A stretch of DNA of 64,000 nucleotides from Streptomyces guryensis (GTDB lineage: Bacteria > Actinomycetota > Actinomycetes > Streptomycetales > Streptomycetaceae), in assembly GCF_021261325.1 (NCBI RefSeq), contig NZ_JAJSBI010000026.1:1-64000 (forward strand), read 5' to 3'. A program made the translations under genes and the position numbers. Below, in pieces: positions 57,548-64,000 of the stretch. The stretch's first letter is position 1. Every line of letters starts with the position of its first letter. A model generated the notes under the pieces. The model was not told where the DNA came from and searched no databases. It saw only the letters and a program-made list of their open reading frames with translations.

Positions 57548-58651
57548 GTGACCGACGTAACCGGCGCACCTGCTGATGTACTGCACACCCTGTTCCACTC
57601 GGACCAGGGCGGACATGAGCAAGTCGTGCTCTGCCAGGACCGCGCCAGCGGCCTCAAGGCCGTCATCGCCATCCACAACACCGCCCTGGGCCCCGCGCTC
57701 GGCGGTACGCGCTTCTACCCCTACGCGACCGAGGCGGAGGCCGTCGCCGACGCCCTCAACCTCGCGCGCGGCATGTCGTACAAGAACGCCATGGCCGGTC
57801 TCGACCACGGCGGCGGCAAGGCCGTGATCATCGGCGACCCGGACCGGGACAAGACCGAGGAACTGCTGCTCGCCTACGGGCGGATGGTGGCCTCGCTCGG
57901 CGGCCGGTACGTCACCGCCTGCGACGTCGGTACGTACGTCGCCGACATGGACGTCGTGGCCCGTGAGTGCCGCTGGACGACCGGGCGCTCCCCGGAGAAC
58001 GGCGGCGCCGGCGACTCCTCCGTCCTCACCGCCTTCGGCGTCTACCAGGGCATGCGCGCCAGCGCCCAGCACCTGTGGGGCGACCCCTCGCTGCGCGGCC
58101 GCAAGGTCGGCATCGCGGGCGTCGGGAAGGTCGGCCACCACCTCGTGACGCATCTGCGGGACGAGGGCGCCGAGGTCGTCATCACCGATGTGCGCGAGGA
58201 GGCCGTGGGACGGATCCTCGCCGCGCACCCGAAGGGCGTCAGCGCCGTCGCCGACACCGCGACCCTGATCCGCGCCGAGGGTCTGGACATCTACGCCCCC
58301 TGCGCGCTCGGCGGAGCGCTCAACGACGACACCGTGCCCGCGCTGACCGCGACGGTCGTCTGCGGCGCCGCCAACAACCAGCTCGCCCACCCGGGCGTCG
58401 AGAAGGACCTCGCCGACCGCGGGATCCTCTACGCGCCGGACTACGTGGTGAACGCCGGCGGTGTCATCCAGGTCGCCGACGAGCTGCACGGGTTCGACTT
58501 CGAGCGGTGCAAGGCGAAGGCGGCGAAGATCTTCGACACCACGCTGGCCATATTCGCACGTGCGAAGGCGGATGGGATTCCGCCGGCCGCCGCGGCCGAC
58601 CGGATCGCCGAGCAGCGGATGCACGAGGCGGTCGCCGGGCGCAGTCTCTGA
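57548..58651 (+). CDS. vdh: Branched-chain amino acid (Leu/Val) dehydrogenase
   Basis: 367 residues of the Glu/Leu/Phe/Val dehydrogenase family. The catalytic lysine motif GLDHGGGKAV and the NAD-binding GIAGVGKVGHHL are complete. It oxidatively deaminates valine, leucine and isoleucine to 2-oxo acids; in Streptomyces the valine dehydrogenase supplies precursors for branched fatty acids and polyketides. Start: GTG with AGGAG nine bases upstream. Divergent from the hypothetical gene, with a 222-base gap. Confidence 0.95.
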   Translation: MTDVTGAPADVLHTLFHSDQGGHEQVVLCQDRASGLKAVIAIHNTALGPALGGTRFYPYATEAEAVADALNLARGMSYKNAMAGLDHGGGKAVIIGDPDRDKTEELLLAYGRMVASLGGRYVTACDVGTYVADMDVVARECRWTTGRSPENGGAGDSSVLTAFGVYQGMRASAQHLWGDPSLRGRKVGIAGVGKVGHHLVTHLRDEGAEVVITDVREEAVGRILAAHPKGVSAVADTATLIRAEGLDIYAPCALGGALNDDTVPALTATVVCGAANNQLAHPGVEKDLADRGILYAPDYVVNAGGVIQVADELHGFDFERCKAKAAKIFDTTLAIFARAKADGIPPAAAADRIAEQRMHEAVAGRSL

Positions 58652-58941
58652 CCTTCGGAAGGTTTGGCCGGTACCCGTCGGCGCACACTTAGAGAGAACT
58701 CTCACGTTCGTCGGCGGGTCGCCTGTCGAGAAGTGGTTAAAATCGCGGTTGACCAGCGGGGACGGGGCGCCCCGAGGGTCCTGGACCCGGGCCCGTCCTG
58801 CGGGCGACGTACCGTATGGGCGCGGGCTCAGGTACCGTGGAAGCCCTACGGACGGGTCTCTCCACGGAGAGCCCGTTCCAGATCATGAACGCGTGTCAAG
58901 ACTCTGGGGCCACCGAGCCCCGTATTCGAGGGGGTCGAGCC

Positions 58942-59199
58942 ATGGGGCGCGGCCGGGCAAAGGCCAAGCAGACGAAGGTCGCCCGCCAGCTGAAGTACAG
59001 CAGCGGCGGGACTGACCTGTCGCGTCTGGCCAATGAGCTGGGCGCTTCGACTTCGAGCCAGCCGCCGAATGGCGAGCCGTTCGAGGACGACGACGAGGAA
59101 GACGACCCGTACTCCCAGTACGCGGATCTCTACAACGACGACGATGAGGACGAGGACGACGAGTCCGGCCCCACGTCGCAACATCGCCGCGGCGCTTGA
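58942..59199 (+). CDS. DUF3073 protein
   Basis: 85 residues: a basic N-terminus (GRGRAKAKQTKVARQLKYSS) and a very acidic C-terminal tail of Asp/Glu runs. It is an actinobacteria-specific family of unknown function, almost always found beside purM. The basic half might bind nucleic acid; this is not shown. The ATG has AGGGGG upstream. The strong terminator shared with purM follows. Confidence 0.9.
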   Translation: MGRGRAKAKQTKVARQLKYSSGGTDLSRLANELGASTSSQPPNGEPFEDDDEEDDPYSQYADLYNDDDEDEDDESGPTSQHRRGA

Positions 59200-59217
59200 C
59201 GCACCCAGCAGTGCTTG

Positions 59218-59257
59218 ACCCGGTCCGGGAGTGATCCACACCACCGGACCGGGTTTT
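59218..59257. terminator. Terminator between DUF3073 and purM
   Basis: 11-base arms ACCCGGTCCGG and CCGGACCGGGT with a 15-base loop, followed by TTTTG on the plus strand. It sits between the two convergent stops. Confidence 0.85.
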
Positions 59258-59275
59258 GTGCTGCTGTCGGGATCG

Positions 59276-60343
59276 TCAGGCGCTGTAGTCGCCGACCAGT
59301 GCCGCGCCCGTCCCGTGGTCGCCGCGGTCCGTGATCTCACCGGCGACCCATGCCTCGACCCCGCGGTCGGCCAGCGTCGCCAGGGCCACGTCCGTGGACC
59401 CCTCTGGGACGATGGCGATCATGCCCACGCCCATGTTGAGGGTCTTCTCCAGCTCCAGGCGCTCGACCTGACCCGTCCTGCCGACGAGGTCGAAGACCGG
59501 GGCCGGGGTCCAGGTGGAGCGGTCGACGATCGCGTGCAGACCGTCCGGGATGACGCGGGCGAGGTTCGCGGCGAGGCCACCTCCCGTGACATGGCTGAAC
59601 GCGTGCACCTCGGTGGTGCGGGTCAGCGCCAGGCAGTCCAGCGAGTAGATCTTCGTCGGCTCCAGCAGCTCCTCGCCGAGGGTACGGCCGAGCTCCTCGA
59701 TCCGCGCCTCCAGCGACAGGCCCGCCTGGTTCAGCAGGACGTGCCGGACGAGCGAGTACCCGTTCGAGTGAAGCCCGGAGGCCGCCATGGCGATCACCGT
59801 GTCACCCGTACGAATGCGATCCGGGCCCAGCAGCCGGTCGGCCTCCACCGCACCCGTACCGGCGCCGGCGACGTCGAAGTCGTCCGGACCGAGCAGTCCG
59901 GGGTGTTCGGCCGTCTCGCCGCCCACGAGCGCGCAGCCGGCCAGCACACAGCCCTCCGCGATGCCCTTGACGATCGCGGCGACCCGCTCGGGGTGGACCT
60001 TGCCGACGCAGATGTAGTCGGTCATGAACAGCGGCTCGGCGCCGCACACCACGATGTCGTCCATGACCATCGCGACCAGGTCGTGGCCGATGGTGTCGTA
60101 CACGCCCAGCTGGCGCGCGATGTCGACCTTGGTGCCCACGCCGTCGGTGGCGGAGGCGAGGAGGGGACGCTCGAAGCGCTTGAGGGCGGAGGCGTCGAAG
60201 AGGCCGGCGAATCCGCCGAGGCCGCCGAGGACCTCGGGGCGCTGCGTCTTCTTCACCCACTCCTTCATGAGCTCCACGGCGCGGTCGCCCGCTTCGATGT
60301 CGACGCCCGCGGCTGCGTAGCTGGCACCAGTTGTCTCAGACAT
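59276..60343 (-). CDS. purM: Phosphoribosylformylglycinamidine cyclo-ligase (AIR synthetase)
   Basis: 355 residues, full length. Family signatures: SYAAAGVDIEAGDRAVELMK at the start, ATDGVGTK, MVMDDIVVCGAEPLFMTDY, SSGLHSNGYSLVR and HVTGGGLAANLARV. It uses ATP to close formylglycinamidine ribotide into aminoimidazole ribotide (AIR), the fifth step of purine synthesis. The ATG has no strong Shine-Dalgarno. It is 63 bases downstream of purF on the same strand, so the two are probably one operon. Confidence 0.97.
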   Translation of the reverse strand: MSETTGASYAAAGVDIEAGDRAVELMKEWVKKTQRPEVLGGLGGFAGLFDASALKRFERPLLASATDGVGTKVDIARQLGVYDTIGHDLVAMVMDDIVVCGAEPLFMTDYICVGKVHPERVAAIVKGIAEGCVLAGCALVGGETAEHPGLLGPDDFDVAGAGTGAVEADRLLGPDRIRTGDTVIAMAASGLHSNGYSLVRHVLLNQAGLSLEARIEELGRTLGEELLEPTKIYSLDCLALTRTTEVHAFSHVTGGGLAANLARVIPDGLHAIVDRSTWTPAPVFDLVGRTGQVERLELEKTLNMGVGMIAIVPEGSTDVALATLADRGVEAWVAGEITDRGDHGTGAALVGDYSA

Positions 60344-60406
60344 GGCTATGAGAACTTTCGTGTCGTACGGCAGGCGTTCTTTGCAGAACGCACAGCACGG
60401 GACGTC

Positions 60407-61936
60407 TTACGGGCGGCGGATCGCGTCGGCCGCGGCCGTGGCGGCCGGGCCGGCCGCCAGCTCCGTCTCCAGGAGCTGCTTGCCGAGCAGCTCGGGGTCG
60501 GGGAGCTCCATCGGGTACTCACCGTCGAAGCAGGCGCGGCACAGGTTCGGCTTGGCGATGGTGGTCGCCTCGATCATGCCGTCGATGGAGATGTACGCCA
60601 GGGAGTCGGCGCCCAGCGAGGTGCCGATCTCGTCGATCGTCATGCCGTTGGCGATGAGCTCGGCGCGGGTGGCGAAGTCGATGCCGAAGAAGCACGGCCA
60701 CTTCACGGGCGGCGACGAGATCCGGATGTGGACCTCGTCGGCGCCCGCCTCGCGGAGCATGCGGACCAGGGCGCGCTGGGTGTTGCCACGCACGATCGAG
60801 TCGTCGACGACGACCAGGCGCTTGCCCTTGATGACTTCCTTCAGCGGGTTCAGCTTCAGACGGATGCCGAGCTGGCGGATCGTCTGGGAGGGCTGGATGA
60901 AGGTCCGGCCGACGTACGCGTTCTTCACGAGACCCGCGCCGAAGGGGATGCCGGAGGCCTCCGCGTAGCCGATGGCGGCCGGGGTGCCGGACTCCGGGGT
61001 CGCTATGACGAGGTCGGCGTCGACCGGGGCTTCCTTGGCGAGCTTGCGGCCCATCTCCACACGGGACAGGTACACGTTCCGGCCGGCGATGTCGGTGTCG
61101 GGGCGGGCCAGGTACACGTACTCGAAGACACAGCCCTTGGGCTTCGCTTCCGCGAATCGAGAGGTACGCAGGCCGTTCTCGTCGATGGCCACGAACTCGC
61201 CCGGCTCGATCTCGCGGACGTAGCTCGCGCCGCAGATGTCGAGGGCGGCGGACTCGGAGGCGACGACCCAGCCGCGCTCCAGGCGGCCGAGGACCAGCGG
61301 GCGGATGCCCTGCGGGTCGCGGGCCGCGTAGAGGGTGTGCTCGTCCATGAAGACGAGGGAGAAGGCGCCGCGCACCTTCGGGAGGACCGTGTGGGCGGCC
61401 TCCTCGATGGTCAGGGGCTTGCCGTCCGCGTCCTCCTGGGCGGCGAGCAGGGCCGTCAGCAGGTCGGTGTCGTTGGTGGCCGCCACCCGCGGGGTGCGGC
61501 CGCCCTCCTTCTTCGGGAGGTCGGCGACCATCTCGGCGAGCTGCGCCGTGTTGACAAGGTTGCCGTTGTGGCCGAGCGCGATGGAGCCGTGCGCGGTGGC
61601 GCGGAACGTCGGCTGGGCGTTCTCCCACACGGAGGCGCCGGTGGTCGAGTAGCGGGCGTGTCCGACCGCGATATGACCCTGGAGCGAACCGAGCGAGGTC
61701 TCGTCGAAGACCTGGGAAACGAGGCCCATGTCCTTGAAGACGAGGATCTGGGAGCCGTTGCTGACCGCGATTCCCGCGGATTCCTGGCCCCGATGCTGGA
61801 GGGCGTAGAGCCCGAAGTAAGTGAGCTTGGCGACCTCTTCACCGGGAGCCCAGACTCCGAAGACGCCGCAGGCGTCCTGGGGGCCCTTCTCACCGGGGAG
61901 CAGATCATGATTGAGTCGACCGTCACCACGTGGCAC
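60407..61936 (-). CDS. purF: Amidophosphoribosyltransferase
   Basis: 509 residues. A propeptide of 22 residues precedes the catalytic C23 of the glutaminase domain (QDACGVFGVW). The phosphoribosyltransferase PRPP loop is VVVDDSIVRGNT. Cysteines in the C-terminal part (KWPCFFGID, NLCRACFDGEYP) match the iron-sulphur type of PurF (Bacillus-like). It commits PRPP to purine synthesis. The GTG has GGAG close upstream. First gene of purF-purM. Confidence 0.97.
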   Translation of the reverse strand: MPRGDGRLNHDLLPGEKGPQDACGVFGVWAPGEEVAKLTYFGLYALQHRGQESAGIAVSNGSQILVFKDMGLVSQVFDETSLGSLQGHIAVGHARYSTTGASVWENAQPTFRATAHGSIALGHNGNLVNTAQLAEMVADLPKKEGGRTPRVAATNDTDLLTALLAAQEDADGKPLTIEEAAHTVLPKVRGAFSLVFMDEHTLYAARDPQGIRPLVLGRLERGWVVASESAALDICGASYVREIEPGEFVAIDENGLRTSRFAEAKPKGCVFEYVYLARPDTDIAGRNVYLSRVEMGRKLAKEAPVDADLVIATPESGTPAAIGYAEASGIPFGAGLVKNAYVGRTFIQPSQTIRQLGIRLKLNPLKEVIKGKRLVVVDDSIVRGNTQRALVRMLREAGADEVHIRISSPPVKWPCFFGIDFATRAELIANGMTIDEIGTSLGADSLAYISIDGMIEATTIAKPNLCRACFDGEYPMELPDPELLGKQLLETELAAGPAATAAADAIRRP

Positions 61937-61997
61937 GGCTCCGAGTGTAGGCGAGATCGACCACTGGTCCGAATTGGGGATACCTGCCGCTAATGGA

Positions 61998-62786
61998 TCA
62001 CCGCTCGGCGACCGCCTTGGCGGTTTCTCCGTTTGCGCTGGTCAGCGTGAGGGTTTGCTGATCCAACCCATAGCTCACGGTGCCGTCGAAGAGGCGCAGG
62101 AGGCTCTTCTCCGTATGCATGAGTGAGGTGTCGCACATCATTCGTGTGGTGGACGGGGCGCCCAGGGTGATATGTCCGTCGCGGACCGTGGCCTTCGCGG
62201 TGGCGTGGTTGCAGCCGAGGCGGCCGGTGACCTTGCCGGACTTCTTGTCGAAGGTGAGGTACGCCGACGCCGTCTGCTGCCGGGGCAGGCCGGTCGCCGT
62301 GCCGTTGCTGTCGCCGACTGCCGTGATCGTCCACTTCGTCCCGTACAGAGGGGCGTCCCTCTCCTTGGTCAGCCGGATGCGGTCGCCGTCGTGGGTGGTG
62401 AGCGTCAGGCCGTCGCCCTTGGTCCGGACCGTGAGCGAGTGGTCGGTGAGGGTGGCCGCGAGGGCCCGTTCGAAGGCCATGCGGCGCGGCTCGCAGGCCA
62501 TCAGGGTCTGGCGGGCGTTCGTCAGTTCGACGCGGTGGTCCTTGAAGGCGGCCTTCGCGCCGAACTCGTTGCAGCCGTAGTTGCCCACGGCGGTTCCGTC
62601 CGCGCGGATCCGGAGGTCGGCGTCGGCCGGAGCGCGCCGGGTGGTGCCGTCCACGGTGACGCTGTCGACCTTCCAGTGGACGCCGGAGACCTCCGACGCG
62701 ACGGATGCGCTGCCCGTGTCGCTTCCGCACGCCATCACGAGCGGGAGCACGGTCAGGACGGCGAGGGTGAGTCGCTGTTTGTCCAT
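61998..62786 (-). CDS. Lipoprotein with two META (HslJ-like) domains
   Basis: 262 residues. A lipoprotein signal (LAVLTVLPLVMAC) is followed by two META domains, each with the NYGCNEF/RLGCNHA-type Gly-Cys-Asn motif and a later cysteine (LMACEP, MMCDTS). In E. coli HslJ is a heat-inducible outer-membrane lipoprotein linked to novobiocin resistance; in Streptomyces such lipoproteins are surface-anchored with unknown role. It follows purF on the same strand at 61 bases' distance, but the function seems unrelated. Confidence 0.9.
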   Translation of the reverse strand: MDKQRLTLAVLTVLPLVMACGSDTGSASVASEVSGVHWKVDSVTVDGTTRRAPADADLRIRADGTAVGNYGCNEFGAKAAFKDHRVELTNARQTLMACEPRRMAFERALAATLTDHSLTVRTKGDGLTLTTHDGDRIRLTKERDAPLYGTKWTITAVGDSNGTATGLPRQQTASAYLTFDKKSGKVTGRLGCNHATAKATVRDGHITLGAPSTTRMMCDTSLMHTEKSLLRLFDGTVSYGLDQQTLTLTSANGETAKAVAER

Positions 62787-62826
62787 GCCGATGGGACGGG
62801 AGGGACGGGGGTCCGGTTCCGCCCGT

Positions 62827-63624
62827 TCACCTCATCAGCGGCAGCAGCCCGCTCAGGTCCGCCCGTTCCCCACTGGCGCTGACCTGGGCATCCTGGACCG
62901 CGTCCGCCCAGGTCACGCGCCCGGTCGCGAGCCGGATCCAGGTCAACGGGTCGCTCTCGACGACGCTCGGCGGAGTGCCGCGGGTGTGCCGGGGGCCCTC
63001 GATGCACTGGACGACGGCGTACGGCGGGATCCGCACCTCGGTGGAGCCGCCGGGTGCCTTCGCGGCCAGGGCGTCGGCGAGCAGCCGGGTGCAGGCGGCG
63101 AGCGCCTGGCGGTCGTACGGCACCTCCAGTCCCGGCACGGCGGCGTTCAGGTCATCGGTGTGGACGACGAGCTCCACGGTGCGGGTGACGACGTAGTCGG
63201 CGAGGGGCAGGGCGCCGACGTTGGTCTCCAGGAGCCGGCTGCCGGGGTGCTCGTCGAGCAGCCGGCCGAAGCTCTCCTCGATGTCGGCGAGGTAGGCGAC
63301 GAGGTCGGTGTGCTGTTCGGCGATCCGGCGGGTGAAGTCGTCGATGGCCGCGGAGTTGGCGGCGGTGGCGAAGGCCCAGTCGAGCAGCACGGCGTCCTGC
63401 TTGGCGGGCTCCGCCCTGTCGAGCGACCGGTGTACGGCCGTCACCGCCATCCCGATGTGCGCGACCAGCTCCCGCACGGTCCACGCGCCGAGCCGGGTGG
63501 GCCCGGCCAGCTGCTCGGGGGTCAGGGTGCGCACGGCCTCCCGGACGTTCCCGAACTGGGCCAGCACGGCCTTGCGGATCTTGGTGGGGTCATAGGTACG
63601 GGCGCGCTTCTTGGCCGGGGGCAT
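62827..63624 (-). CDS. Maleylpyruvate-isomerase-type mycothiol-dependent enzyme
   Basis: 265 residues. The N-terminal DinB-like four-helix bundle contains GAWTVRELVAHIGMAV, the metal-site pattern of the mycothiol-dependent maleylpyruvate isomerase family, and ELVVHTDDLN supplies the later His/Asp ligands. A short SCP2-like domain follows (WIRLATGRVTWADA). Such proteins transfer or isomerise with mycothiol as cofactor; substrate unknown. ATG start after a short basic leader (MPPAKKRARTYD). Confidence 0.88.
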   Translation of the reverse strand: MPPAKKRARTYDPTKIRKAVLAQFGNVREAVRTLTPEQLAGPTRLGAWTVRELVAHIGMAVTAVHRSLDRAEPAKQDAVLLDWAFATAANSAAIDDFTRRIAEQHTDLVAYLADIEESFGRLLDEHPGSRLLETNVGALPLADYVVTRTVELVVHTDDLNAAVPGLEVPYDRQALAACTRLLADALAAKAPGGSTEVRIPPYAVVQCIEGPRHTRGTPPSVVESDPLTWIRLATGRVTWADAVQDAQVSASGERADLSGLLPLMR

Positions 63625-63716
63625 GTCGGTGAGCCTATGGGAGACCGCCGAGTCGAGCCAGGCTCGTGGTCAGGGGGTAGATCCGAACTCGGGGGATCGC
63701 CCAGTGGTGAAAGGGA

Positions 63717-63742
63717 GGTGATCACCCGTGCGAGTGATCACC
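63717..63742. promoter_or_regulatory. Tandem GTGATCACC palindromes
   Basis: GGTGATCACC (itself a perfect palindrome) and AGTGATCACC are separated by six bases, so the centres are 16 bases apart. Together they can also form a 9-base stem. They lie about 65 bases before the Uma2-type gene, suiting a dimer-of-dimers operator or a hairpin. Confidence 0.5.
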
Positions 63743-63807
63743 GGAAAAACCCGCCCCGCGCCGCCGGGACCAGTCAACACTGGCCTTCGCCTGGAAGGGG
63801 GTGCAAC

Positions 63808-64000
63808 ATGACGGTTATGGCCGAGCGCGCGTCTCAGATGTCGGTGGAGGAGTTCGAAACGATCGCCTCCGCCGCTCCCGAGACCGTCACGTTGGAGTTC
63901 ATCAACGGACGGATCGGAGTCAAGAAGGTGGCGGACGGAGACCACGACACTATCGTCACCTGGCTGGCCCGGCGCTGTATGCAGACCAGGCCTGACCTGG
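63808..64000 (+). CDS. Uma2-family (DUF820) protein, 5' part
   Basis: Runs off the window after about 64 residues (MTVMAERASQMSVEEFETIA, LEFINGRIGVKKVADGDHDT). The MSVEEFE...LEFINGRI pattern is the N-terminus of the Uma2/DUF820 family, restriction-endonuclease-like PD-(D/E)xK proteins very abundant in Streptomyces; the downstream metal-site Asp/Glu residues are outside the window. AAGGGGG lies about seven bases before the ATG. Function in the cell is unknown. Confidence 0.8.
   Translation, partial: MTVMAERASQMSVEEFETIASAAPETVTLEFINGRIGVKKVADGDHDTIVTWLARRCMQTRPDL

Noticed and set aside
59231..61993. 920-codon open frame antisense to purM and purF
   Set aside because: Spans two well-identified enzymes in reverse; no ribosome-binding site or domain.

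Overview
The window is high-GC actinobacterial chromosome, almost certainly Streptomyces. Evidence: the 68-residue developmental regulator BldC, a TetR regulator next to a type II NADH dehydrogenase (the AtrA neighbourhood), an AfsR/SARP-type regulator, an NsdA-like sporulation protein, two SpoIIE-type phosphatases, a DUF3073 protein beside purM-purF, and frequent GTG starts. From memory, and not checked here, the order resembles the S. coelicolor segment around SCO4084-SCO4122 read in reverse, with accessory genes inserted.

Layout. 1-6.8 kb: MarR regulator/MFS pair with a shared operator, a PAS-SpoIIE-HATPase phosphatase, NDH-2 and atrA. 7.4-15.3 kb: an ECF-like sigma factor fused to a zinc motif, membrane helix and carbohydrate-binding domain; a SARP-NB-ARC regulator; an asparagine-synthetase-like protein with no glutaminase cysteine. 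15.9-24.8 kb: NsdA-like protein, L-2-hydroxyglutarate oxidase, TrmB, PrsW-family protease, aldo/keto reductase, an M23 peptidase under a c-di-AMP (ydaO-type) riboswitch, and a membrane SpoIIE phosphatase. 24.9-31.2 kb: initiator tRNA, alginate-lyase-like lipoprotein, then a MarR-centred flavin-type module (domain-swapped RibD, GTP cyclohydrolase II), a frameshifted orphan histidine kinase and an FMN reductase. 31.4-36.2 kb: a free-standing NrdJ C-terminal-like protein, two small secreted proteins and a translationally coupled GH15-MFS pair. 36.4-39.2 kb: arsenic genes (arsC, aquaglyceroporin, arsR, divergent arsM) next to tRNA-Lys. 39.3-49.2 kb: amino-acid permease, FG-GAP repeat protein, RGG-like DEAD-box helicase, lipoprotein, zincin and phosphoesterase. 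49.4-54.7 kb: tRNA-Glu-Asp-Phe operon, a chimeric tRNA remnant, two small proteins, HrpA and a second tRNA-Asp. 55-64 kb: bldC, branched-chain amino-acid dehydrogenase, DUF3073, purM, purF, META-domain lipoprotein, a mycothiol-type enzyme and the start of a Uma2-family gene.

How the parts work together. Central functions (purF-purM, trmB, ndh, vdh, tRNAs, helicases) are mixed with developmental and antibiotic regulators (bldC, atrA, SARP, NsdA-like) and with several signal-input devices. These are the membrane-tethered sigma fusion, two PP2C phosphatases, the c-di-AMP riboswitch and three self-contained regulator-operator modules (MarR/MFS, MarR/rib, ArsR). About 26.5-39 kb looks most like accessory DNA. 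It is bounded on one side by tRNA-Lys and contains a broken kinase. No insertion sequence, CRISPR array, rRNA gene or replication origin was seen.
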